From: Waddlia sp964635295
GTDB taxonomy: Bacteria; Chlamydiota; Chlamydiia; Chlamydiales; Waddliaceae
Assembly (NCBI GenBank): GCA_964635295.1
Contig: CAZWOB010000090.1
Coordinates: 1-7,712, forward strand
Reading direction: 5' to 3'
DNA length: 7,712 nt
Part shown: positions 1-6,043 of the stretch, piece by piece
Position numbering within the stretch: the stretch's first letter is position 1
Layout of the letters: every line of letters begins with the position of its first letter
Program-made: the position numbers and the translations under genes
Notes under the pieces: generated by a model
What the model was told of the DNA's origin: nothing
Seen by the model: the letters and a program-made list of their open reading frames with translations, nothing else
Database searches by the model: none

Positions 1-697
1 CGAAAAGGGAAAGTCCTTTTTTTAGGCTGTGCAGGTGGCCGAAAACGCAGATTTCAACACCGAATTTTTCGAGGAGGTGTGAAGATCTGGAATTTGCAAG
101 ATCTGCGCCAATGGGGGGATAGTGGGTCATGCAGATGCGGTGGGCGGCATCCTCCCGAAGTTCTTTTAAACTAAGCTCAAGACGGATTAGTTCTTTTGCG
201 AATATTTTCGCGTTTTTTTCATCCTCCCCTTCATAAAGCGCTAGTTTTTTTGCGGGTGTCCCTTCTTTGACATCGATGAAGGCGTTGAAATTGAATTCAG
301 CCGTATCCCATAAACGTGCACCGGCGACTGAGACCCCTTGGTAGTTGAACACATCATTTTGGATGATATGGAGAGAGGGGGGGAGGATGCTGGTTACTTT
401 GCTTTTTGACGACCACCAATAGTCGTGGTTTCCACGAATCATCACTTTTGTTCCCGGAAGCCGGTCGATCCATTCGAGGTCGGGCAGGGCGTCTTCCAGG
501 TGTGTTGCCCAGGAAATGTCTCCGGGAAGCAGGACGAGGTCTTCCGATTTGATGCTGGCTTTCCAGTGCTGTTGGAGTTTTTCTGTCCAGTCGGTCCACT
601 CATCACCGAACGCCTCCATTCCCTTGTTCGGCACTCCGAAGGAGAGGTGCAGATCGCCGATGGCCCAGACGTTAAAATCTGGAGTTGGTTTGTTCAT
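1..697 (-). CDS. Calcineurin-like metallophosphoesterase, C-terminus off the left edge
   Basis: A probable cytoplasmic two-metal phosphohydrolase; its substrate is unknown. The open frame gives 232 complete residues without a stop before the window edge. It carries all the metallophosphoesterase motifs in order: GDLHLSF near residue 14 (D15, H17), LPGDISW (D60), RGNHDYWW (N90, H91, D92), MTHYPP (H192) and GHLH (220-223). These are the residues that bind the dinuclear metal centre in this superfamily. The arrangement, with GNHDYWW and a length a little over 230, resembles from memory the uncharacterised phosphohydrolases grouped as COG1768; only a short C-terminal tail should be missing. I see no signal peptide or membrane segment. 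Its ATG overlaps the pyrF stop as ATGA (694-697) and only a weak GGA lies upstream, so translation probably depends on coupling to pyrF. The position suggests, but does not prove, a role in nucleotide or phosphate-ester metabolism. The family call is firm; the function is open. Confidence 0.9.
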   Translation of the reverse strand, partial: MNKPTPDFNVWAIGDLHLSFGVPNKGMEAFGDEWTDWTEKLQQHWKASIKSEDLVLLPGDISWATHLEDALPDLEWIDRLPGTKVMIRGNHDYWWSSKSKVTSILPPSLHIIQNDVFNYQGVSVAGARLWDTAEFNFNAFIDVKEGTPAKKLALYEGEDEKNAKIFAKELIRLELSLKELREDAAHRICMTHYPPIGADLANSRSSHLLEKFGVEICVFGHLHSLKKGLSLF

Positions 698-1461
698 GAT
701 TTAACTTTCCAGCCCTCTTCCCTGTAGCGGGCCGCTTCTTTGGATGGGTCCGCAGCTTGGGAAATCCCGCGTCCTACGATCATAATGTCGGAACCGTTCT
801 TACCTAGAACTTTTTCCGGAGTGTTGTATTGCTGACCGAGTGAATCGGAACCCTCGGAAAGCTTGACTCCGGGAGTCATGTGGACGAGACGAGGGTCGTC
901 CGTCAACTTTTCCTGACAGATGAACCCGATCACAAAATCAGAGTAGAGCTCAGCTAGACGGACAGCCTCTAAGGTATAGCCGTCTTTCGCAAGAGAGCCT
1001 TTGGAGCTCATCTGGGCAAGGAGTAAAAGTCCGTTTCCTTTGGAAAGGCCTGCTTCTCGCAACGCCTCAATGATCCCTGGGCCAGGAACAATGTGGCAGT
1101 TGGTAATGGGCGACCAATCCGAGATATGGTAAATTCCTTTTTCGTACTGGGCCTTGGAGATTGTTCCGATGTCAGCGAATTTTCTGTCTTCAAATATCAG
1201 GAACTGATGTTTTTCTGCAAGTTGCGTAAGTTTTTGCGTGACAGAAGGTGAAAAATCTTCTAACAGATCAATATGGGTTTTTAACACGCAGATATCGGGG
1301 CCGACCTGTTCGGCAAAGTCGAGGAGTTGCTGTGATTGCACAGTATCGCAATTGACGGCGAGGTTTGTTTTCTTATGCTCCATAAGTCCAAACAGCTTTT
1401 TGGAGGTGGGATTGGAGCACAATTCTGCGCGTTCTCCATAAGTAAGGGTGGCAGTTGTCAT
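694..1461 (-). CDS. pyrF: Orotidine-5'-phosphate decarboxylase, eukaryotic UMPS/URA3 type
   Basis: Decarboxylates OMP to UMP, the last step of the pathway, in the cytoplasm. The protein is 255 residues, a single TIM barrel. Catalytic residues are visible: D39 (in NLAVNCD), K61 (in CVLKTHID), and the D-x-K-x-x-x-x-D array in FEDRKFADIG (D92, K94, D97), plus the phosphate-binding GRG (R231) near the C-terminus. Motifs such as YGERAEL, LKTHID, FEDRKFADIG, VPGPGI, LLLLAQMSS and LGQQYNTP are those of eukaryotic UMP synthase and yeast URA3, not of E. coli or Bacillus PyrF. I chose the ATG at 1461 because an AGGAG lies 6 nt upstream (1468-1472) and the UMPS-like homology begins a few residues later. 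A longer frame from 1521 would add 20 unrelated residues inside pyrE. The gene starts 1 nt after the pyrE stop, and its own stop overlaps the next ATG. Confidence 0.96.
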   Translation of the reverse strand: MTTATLTYGERAELCSNPTSKKLFGLMEHKKTNLAVNCDTVQSQQLLDFAEQVGPDICVLKTHIDLLEDFSPSVTQKLTQLAEKHQFLIFEDRKFADIGTISKAQYEKGIYHISDWSPITNCHIVPGPGIIEALREAGLSKGNGLLLLAQMSSKGSLAKDGYTLEAVRLAELYSDFVIGFICQEKLTDDPRLVHMTPGVKLSEGSDSLGQQYNTPEKVLGKNGSDIMIVGRGISQAADPSKEAARYREEGWKVKS

Positions 1462-1462
1462 G

Positions 1463-2077
1463 TCACACTCCTGAGGTGGCAAAGTGGTTTTGTTTGATGA
1501 ACCGTTGAACATTCTGGACAACGTCCTGTGTGATCACCCCTTGAGATTCCAGGGAGTTCAGCAGTTCTGAAATCGTGATCACAGCATGCAGGCGGTAGCC
1601 TTTTTCTTCCAGCCTTCCCTTCGCGCCCTGCTGCCTGTCGAGCAGGACCACGACATCATTCACTTCGAGCCCTTCCTCTTCAAGCGGATGGATCGTTTCG
1701 AAAACGCTTGCGCCGCTCGTGACCAGGTCTTCAATCACTAAACAGGTCTGACCTCCGCGGAACAGTCCTTCGATCGTCTTTTTTGTTCCGTAATCTTTTT
1801 TTTCTTTTCGACGCATCACCATGGGGATGTCGTGCCTGAGAGAAAGCGCTGTGGCGATTGGAAGCGCGGTATAGGGAACGCCGCATAAAATATCTTTGGG
1901 AAGGGAACCGATCTTGTCCCACATCGCTTCTGCTATCCGGCCAAGCAATGAGGGGGCGGAGACGATTAGGCGCAGGTCGATATAGATAGGAGAAATAATC
2001 CCGCTTTTAAGAGTGAAGGTGCCGAACTTGATGGCGCCGATGTCATGTAGGTCTTTGATCAATGCATCATGAGACAT
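1463..2077 (-). CDS. pyrE: Orotate phosphoribosyltransferase, eukaryotic UMPS type
   Basis: Joins orotate and PRPP to give OMP; a cytoplasmic dimer in known family members. The 204-residue protein has the PRPP loop LVIEDLVTSGAS (113-124), the flexible catalytic loop RRKEKKDYGTK (89-99), an orotate-side SPIYIDLR (29-36) and GVPYTALPIAT (66-76). GVPYTALP, KKDYGTK and LLDRQQG match the N-terminal domain of eukaryotic UMP synthase far better than E. coli or Bacillus PyrE as I remember them. The tail, ending FIKQNHFATSGV, also resembles the end of that domain just before the UMPS linker. I chose the ATG at 2077 (MSHDAL), with AAGGA at 2088-2092, over an earlier frame start at 2110. The start lies 11 nt inside the end of pyrD, and pyrF follows after 1 nt. 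Confidence 0.96.
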   Translation of the reverse strand: MSHDALIKDLHDIGAIKFGTFTLKSGIISPIYIDLRLIVSAPSLLGRIAEAMWDKIGSLPKDILCGVPYTALPIATALSLRHDIPMVMRRKEKKDYGTKKTIEGLFRGGQTCLVIEDLVTSGASVFETIHPLEEEGLEVNDVVVLLDRQQGAKGRLEEKGYRLHAVITISELLNSLESQGVITQDVVQNVQRFIKQNHFATSGV

Positions 2078-3104
2078 GTTGATAGATTCCTTGGTGGTAT
2101 TTCGAGGCAAGATAGGGGGCCCACATCATCCCTGTGGCTGTCATCGCAACGGATGCCCCCGCATCCAGCATCAATTGAAAATGTTCGGGACTTGTTGCCC
2201 CGCCTGTCGTCATCAGCTCAAGAGGGAGCTTTTCCCGGTCAATAATTTCACGTGCGTTTCGTGTAAACGTGAGCGCTGCCTGAAGGATAGGAGAGCCGCA
2301 GATACCGCAGGTTTTCCGACCATTGGTCAACGGAGGTTCGACTTTCATACTGATCGTGTTGATCCCGCAAATGGCACGGACGCCCGCTCTGGCAGCAGCG
2401 ACAAGGACGTTCTTCAACCGTTCAGGGTCTGAAATTACTCCCAGTTTGATCACAAGAGGGGTGTCGCCGATCACGCCGATCAATTTTTTGGAAAGGTTGT
2501 AGACCGCTTCGGGGTTCTCAAAGAGGCTGCCCTCTTCTTTCGATACATTTGGACAAGAGAAGTTGGCTTCGATCACAGGCGAGCCGCAGTCGACTGCCAG
2601 TCTCGCACATTCGAGGTACTCCTCATCTGTTGTTCCAAATACAGAAACAATCAAGAGCTGGCCCGGATGGAGTTTTTCTATGGCAAGGGGAATGTCCTTC
2701 CGCAGATATTCAGGAGAGCGCGAAGGATTTCCAAAGGAATTGGTAATGGCCAACTGTTCGAGGGAGGAAGGAGGTTTGTCCAACCGGTGGACACTGTTTG
2801 GCAGATGGCAAGGGTCGAGCTGATCGGGAGCGTCGACGTAGGTGATGTTGGGAAGAGGGTGGCTGGGATGCTCGTAACTGCGGATCGTCTTGTATGTCAA
2901 CACGTCGTAGCCAAGATCAGCAGCTACCCCGCACCAGTTTGCGTTGAGGAGGGGGCCTGCCGGAACTCCGATCGGGGATGCGATTTTAAAGCCCAGGAAC
3001 TCAGTCCACCTAAAAGGGGGGCGGACTGGGATCTTCCCGTCAAAAAAGGGGCCGTTGGTTAGATTGTCAAGATACGTTTTTTCAGGGTCGTAGAGGGGTT
3101 GCAT
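2067..3104 (-). CDS. pyrD: Dihydroorotate dehydrogenase, class 1-like (cysteine base)
   Basis: FMN enzyme oxidising dihydroorotate to orotate. The 345-residue TIM barrel shows SPIGVPAGPL (43-52), YKT (71-73), ITNSFGNP (120-127), NFSCPN (181-186, catalytic-base position C184), VIKLG, and a phosphate-binding end TTGGAT followed by MTATGMMW. Class 2 enzymes have serine at the C184 position and an N-terminal membrane anchor; neither is seen, so this is class 1-like and soluble. No pyrK lies in the window, which leaves the electron acceptor (fumarate, NAD or other) open. It is longer than the usual class 1A enzymes (about 310 residues), with extra sequence around residues 77-118 and a cysteine-containing KTCGICGS loop where relatives are glycine-rich. 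I prefer the ATG at 3104, which has AAGG 6 nt upstream (3111-3114), over the ATG at 3128, which has no SD and would add 8 residues. It overlaps the pyrC end by 23 nt. Confidence 0.93.
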   Translation of the reverse strand: MQPLYDPEKTYLDNLTNGPFFDGKIPVRPPFRWTEFLGFKIASPIGVPAGPLLNANWCGVAADLGYDVLTYKTIRSYEHPSHPLPNITYVDAPDQLDPCHLPNSVHRLDKPPSSLEQLAITNSFGNPSRSPEYLRKDIPLAIEKLHPGQLLIVSVFGTTDEEYLECARLAVDCGSPVIEANFSCPNVSKEEGSLFENPEAVYNLSKKLIGVIGDTPLVIKLGVISDPERLKNVLVAAARAGVRAICGINTISMKVEPPLTNGRKTCGICGSPILQAALTFTRNAREIIDREKLPLELMTTGGATSPEHFQLMLDAGASVAMTATGMMWAPYLASKYHQGIYQHVS

Positions 3105-4323
3105 CTTCAGCCTTATACGGTTTGCCATTAATAATTGTGTACACAGGCCACCCCTTCAGGGTCATTCCTGAATAGGGGGACCATCCGCATTTGGATAGAA
3201 TATTCTGGTCATTGACTGTCTTGGGAAGCTCCATATCAACGAGGACGACATCACTGCTGTGAGGGAGGTTGTAGATCTGTTCAAGATTGATCCGCATCAA
3301 CTTGACAATCTGTTCCAACGTGAGCTTTCCTTCATTGCAGGCATTAAGCAGGAGAGGGAGCGTTGTCTCGATCCCCGGAATACCGGAAGGGGCTTCGCCA
3401 TATGGGCGGTTTTTTTCGTCCAGAGTGTGAGGGGCGTGGTCTGAGCCGATCGAATCGATCGTCCCATCATGGATCGCTTCCCAGAGTGCTTCCTGGTCTT
3501 TCGGTGTGCGCAGCGGAGGGTTCATCTGCACTTTTGTTCCCCAGTTTTCGTATGCCTCTTCATTGAGGAACAGATGGTGAGGGGTGGTTTCGGCAAACAC
3601 AAGGATCTGTCGGTCTCTCGCTTGACGGACAAGGTCCAGTTCCTCTTTTGTGCTGAGGTGCAGGATGTAGACGCGGGAGTTGTACTTTTCAGCCAGTTCG
3701 ATTGCCAGTTCGGTCGCCTTGATCGCTGCTGACCTGTCCCGTATTTTTGAGTGAATAGCAGGATGTTTCTCTCCCGCAAATGCTTGTTGACGCTCTTTCA
3801 AGATTTCTTCATCTTCCGCATGGACGGCGACCATCAGATCGTGTTGCGCGGCAAGTTCGAACGCTCGGTCGATCGATTCCCTGTCCTCCATGACAAGGCC
3901 TCCTGTGGAAGAGCCCATAAAAATCTTCACGCCGATCACTTCGTCTCTCACTTTGCCGACAGACAGGATGTGGTCTTTATCTGCACCGAAAAAGAGCTTG
4001 TAGTTCAACGGAATGCCGCATTCCTTCAACTGCTGATCGATGAGGGCTTTTTTCTGATGGAAACTATCCGGATCTACGCAGGGAGGCTGGTTGTTCGGCA
4101 TGTCGAAAACAGTCGTGATCCCCCCTCGGATGGCAGCTTTGGCTCCAGATCTCCAGTTTTCCTTGTGCTCTGCGCCCGGAGTTCTGAAGTGAACATGGGG
4201 ATCGATCAGTCCAGGGAGCCGCACAAGCCTCTCTTCACAATCAATCGTCAACTCCTCTTCCGAGTCGATTGTCAGGTCTTCAATCCCATTCCCTAGTGTT
4301 TTTACTCTTTTCAGTCGAATCAT
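3082..4323 (-). CDS. pyrC: Dihydroorotase, amidohydrolase superfamily
   Basis: Zinc enzyme cyclising carbamoyl aspartate to dihydroorotate. The 413-residue protein has the superfamily signature in order: DPHVHFRTPG (H43, H45, R47), FDMPNN (N77, substrate carboxylate), VKIFMGSSTG (K133), AVHAED (H168), ILHLST (H222), MNPPLR (267-272) and GSDHAPH (D295). K133 sits where the metal-bridging carboxylated lysine is expected; from memory the KIFMGSSTG form is typical of a Bacteroidota-like dihydroorotase group rather than the Bacillus type. PyrB, PyrI and PyrD beside it settle the choice of dihydroorotase over hydantoinase. The ATG at 4323 is used, with AGGA at 4330-4333. It shares one base with the pyrI stop (TGATG). 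A TTG one codon earlier is a less likely start. Confidence 0.95.
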   Translation of the reverse strand: MIRLKRVKTLGNGIEDLTIDSEEELTIDCEERLVRLPGLIDPHVHFRTPGAEHKENWRSGAKAAIRGGITTVFDMPNNQPPCVDPDSFHQKKALIDQQLKECGIPLNYKLFFGADKDHILSVGKVRDEVIGVKIFMGSSTGGLVMEDRESIDRAFELAAQHDLMVAVHAEDEEILKERQQAFAGEKHPAIHSKIRDRSAAIKATELAIELAEKYNSRVYILHLSTKEELDLVRQARDRQILVFAETTPHHLFLNEEAYENWGTKVQMNPPLRTPKDQEALWEAIHDGTIDSIGSDHAPHTLDEKNRPYGEAPSGIPGIETTLPLLLNACNEGKLTLEQIVKLMRINLEQIYNLPHSSDVVLVDMELPKTVNDQNILSKCGWSPYSGMTLKGWPVYTIINGKPYKAEDATPLRP

Positions 4324-4781
4324 CAAAGGTCCTGTTGTGAGAAATTTTTACGGCAATAATGGCATTGTAGTCGAATGTTCCCTTTCCAGCGCTGTTTGAC
4401 GAGGATCACGGGGTCTACGGTTTCATGATTTGAGATGCAAAGCCTGTTCGGACAAGCGATCACGCCTTCAATGCTCTTTGGAAGAGAAACGTGAAATTTA
4501 TCTTCGATCTCGTAGTTTTTGATGATGCTAACGGTGGCCTGAGGAGCAAGGATTGAAACGCGGGAGGCGGTTTCAGGAGTGAGGGCGAAGGCTTCCACTT
4601 TGACGAGGTCTTTCAGCCCCATTCGGCTGCTCGGCAGGTTAAGGCCGAGAGTGACTTGCAACTTATCTGTCGAAAGGTCGAGGAGCTTCACGATTTTCAA
4701 CGCTTTTCCTGCGGGAATGTGATCGATCACCGTGCCGTTGCGGATGGCGGAAACCGGGACTGTTTTCTCAAGTGTTGTCAT
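4323..4781 (-). CDS. pyrI: Aspartate carbamoyltransferase regulatory subunit
   Basis: Non-catalytic chain that binds nucleotides and joins PyrB trimers through a zinc domain, giving the allosteric ATCase holoenzyme. The 152-residue protein (E. coli about 153) has the allosteric N-domain with NGTVIDHIPAG (15-25, D20 and H21 in the nucleotide pocket), LGLNLPS, MGLKDLVKVE, APQATV and KNYEIEDK. The C-terminal zinc ribbon has four cysteines: C110, C115, C140 and C143 (C-x4-C, then C-x2-C). All are placed as in the E. coli protein, so CTP/ATP-type feedback control is a fair inference, untested. The ATG at 4781 is chosen, 2 nt after the pyrB stop, with GGGAG at 4792-4796 about 10 nt upstream. A TTG at 4787 would add two residues but lies only 4 nt from that SD. 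Confidence 0.97.
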   Translation of the reverse strand: MTTLEKTVPVSAIRNGTVIDHIPAGKALKIVKLLDLSTDKLQVTLGLNLPSSRMGLKDLVKVEAFALTPETASRVSILAPQATVSIIKNYEIEDKFHVSLPKSIEGVIACPNRLCISNHETVDPVILVKQRWKGNIRLQCHYCRKNFSQQDL

Positions 4782-4783
4782 TC

Positions 4784-5701
4784 TCAAATCTCTCCCTGGA
4801 GAATAAGGGCAAGTAATGCCTGTCTTGTATACAGTCCGTTTTTCGCCTGTTCAAAATAATAGGCCTGCGGAGTTTGGTCTACCTTTTTATCGATCTCGTG
4901 GACCCTGGGAAGGGGGTGCAGCACTTTCAAATGCTGCTGTCCCTGCTCCAGCAACTCAACATTTACGCGCAGCGATTCCTTCACATGGATAAATTCTTTG
5001 CGGTCCTGAAAGCGCTCTTCCTGTATGCGTGTCATATACAAGATATCGATTTTCGGCATCACCTCTTCCAGGGATCTGTGAAAGGAGAATTTGACCCTGC
5101 TCTCCTTCAACTGGTCGCAGATCGGTTTGGGCATCTCGAGGGATTCGGGAGCGACGAAATAGAGGCGACAGTCAAAGGGGATCAACGCTTCGGCAAGTGA
5201 ATGGACGGTGCGCCCGTGCTTCAGGTCACCTGCAAGCGCAATGGAAAGGTGGTCGAGCCTCCCTTGCGTTTCCCTTATGGTAAAAAGGTCGAGGAAGGTC
5301 TGTGTCGGGTGCTGATTAGATCCATCGCCAGCGTTGATCACGGGAATCTCTATACTGTCCGCCGCCAGTTGGGCCGAACCTTCGAGAGGGTGGCGGATCA
5401 CGGCGATGTCGGCGTACGATTCGATCATTCTCATGGAATCGCTGAAGCTCTCGCCTTTTCGAGAAGAGGTGTTGTCGGCATCGTCAAAACCGATGACAGC
5501 ACCTCCCAGGCGGTGCATGGCGGACTCAAAGGAAAGCCGTGTCCGGGTTGAGGGCTCATAGAAGCAGCTTCCCAGAACTTTTCCCTTCAACCGGTCAGGT
5601 TGAGGGGTTCGTTTGAGTTTGTCAGCTGTATCGAGAAGATGGAGGATCTCGTCTTTGGAGAAGTCTGCAATGTGAATGATATCGCGTTTCTTATAGCTCA
5701 T
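4784..5701 (-). CDS. pyrB: Aspartate carbamoyltransferase catalytic subunit
   Basis: Condenses carbamoyl phosphate and aspartate to N-carbamoyl-aspartate, the committed step. The 305-residue protein (E. coli 311) has the carbamoyl-phosphate loop STRTR (51-55), the mobile loop with S79/S80 and K82, HPTQ (131-134), the aspartate-domain GDLKHGRTVHSL (158-169) and HPLPR (262-266). All active-site segments are intact. The following pyrI indicates the E. coli-like class with regulatory chains. The ATG at 5701 is the only sensible in-frame start because a TAA lies five codons upstream in this frame. Its nearest SD-like GGAG (5720-5723) is 18 nt away, too far for good use, and two other ATGs in the other frames lie between. 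First gene of the operon. Confidence 0.97.
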   Translation of the reverse strand: MSYKKRDIIHIADFSKDEILHLLDTADKLKRTPQPDRLKGKVLGSCFYEPSTRTRLSFESAMHRLGGAVIGFDDADNTSSRKGESFSDSMRMIESYADIAVIRHPLEGSAQLAADSIEIPVINAGDGSNQHPTQTFLDLFTIRETQGRLDHLSIALAGDLKHGRTVHSLAEALIPFDCRLYFVAPESLEMPKPICDQLKESRVKFSFHRSLEEVMPKIDILYMTRIQEERFQDRKEFIHVKESLRVNVELLEQGQQHLKVLHPLPRVHEIDKKVDQTPQAYYFEQAKNGLYTRQALLALILQGEI

Positions 5702-5711
5702 GCCATGGCAT
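5700..5711. repeat. 12-bp perfect palindrome over the pyrB start codon
   Basis: ATGCCATGGCAT reads the same on both strands. On the coding (minus) strand it supplies three ATG codons beginning at 5711, 5706 and 5701, one in each frame; only the last opens pyrB. The palindrome could also be a protein site, but no known operator is recognised. Confidence 0.9.
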
Positions 5712-5714
5712 GAT

Positions 5715-5730
5715 TATCTCTCCAGAGATA
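5715..5730 (-). promoter_or_regulatory. Small hairpin holding the only SD-like GGAG before pyrB
   Basis: As minus-strand RNA, UAUCUC-UGGA-GAGAUA forms a 6-bp stem with a 4-nt loop. The GGAG (5720-5723) lies in the loop and 3' stem. It is 8 nt from the ATG at 5711, 13 nt from the one at 5706, and 18 nt from the pyrB ATG. Pairing could limit ribosome access; this is inference. Confidence 0.4.
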
Positions 5731-5766
5731 TTTTTCAATAGATATACCGAAATAAACTAAAAAATT

Positions 5767-5945
5767 GGCTTTTGACAGCGTCAGCTGTCGATGACTTTGA
5801 ACCCCGTTTGCATCGCGCAACCTATTCAGGTTGAGCTGCATAAACATCGGCTTCGCCTGGTTCAAATCCCTTCTACGCATCTGAACCAAACTAATGACGT
5901 CTAAGGCAAGTTTCGGTAGCAATCTGCGTCTGTGGAGCAAAAGCC
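5767..5945 (-). repeat. Multi-stem inverted-repeat domain closed by an 8-bp outer stem
   Basis: Outer arms at 5938-5945 and 5767-5774 are perfect reverse complements (8 bp, one base shared with the adjacent hairpin). Three inner hairpins lie between them. The middle one can be lengthened with bulges across 5807-5844 through TTTGCA/TGCATAAA. A competing hairpin, GGAGC/GCTCC (5934-5938 and 5950-5954), would enclose the outer 5' arm in its loop, so two exclusive folds are conceivable. Pairing was found by eye; no folding energy was computed. Confidence 0.35.
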
Positions 5946-6043
5946 GGACGCTCCCTTTTTTTACAATGCGATTACCTAATGTCTCAGTCCGGGCCTTTTT
6001 ATTTTGTGCGGACAATGAGTAGTATTTTCGATGTGGATACGTT

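Larger units (their letters stand above)
1..5701 (-). other. Putative pyrBICDEF-phosphoesterase operon
   Basis: Seven minus-strand genes follow each other without any gap long enough for a promoter or terminator: a 2-nt gap at pyrB/pyrI, 1-nt overlap at pyrI/pyrC, 23-nt at pyrC/pyrD, 11-nt at pyrD/pyrE, a 1-nt gap at pyrE/pyrF, and a 4-nt ATGA overlap at pyrF/phosphoesterase. Gene order follows the pathway. The operon's end lies beyond the left edge, so further members are possible. Single transcription is inferred from spacing only. Confidence 0.85.

Noticed and set aside
694..1521. Longer pyrF frame starting at 1521.
   Set aside because: The added 20 residues lie inside pyrE and match nothing in the family; the ATG at 1461 has an AGGAG at 6 nt.
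2067..3128. pyrD starting at the ATG at 3128.
   Set aside because: No SD before it; the ATG at 3104 has AAGG at 6 nt. The difference is only 8 residues and cannot be fully settled.
354..3732. Numerous plus-strand frames of 60-130 codons opposite the pyr genes.
   Set aside because: All lie antisense to well-supported conserved genes and show no recognisable motifs.
5856..5890. tRNA-like T-arm sequence GGTTCAAATCC followed by GAACCA on the plus strand.
   Set aside because: The five bases flanking the loop do not pair and no acceptor, D or anticodon arms can be drawn; not a tRNA gene.
5943..6004. Plus-strand GCCGGAC ... GTCCGGGC followed by a T run, as an intrinsic terminator.
   Set aside because: The loop would be nearly 40 nt, the stem needs a bulge, and no plus-strand gene ends there.
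5698..6015. 105-codon frame as an annotated gene.
   Set aside because: TTG start without SD, odd composition, and it runs through an inverted-repeat block; kept only as a finding.
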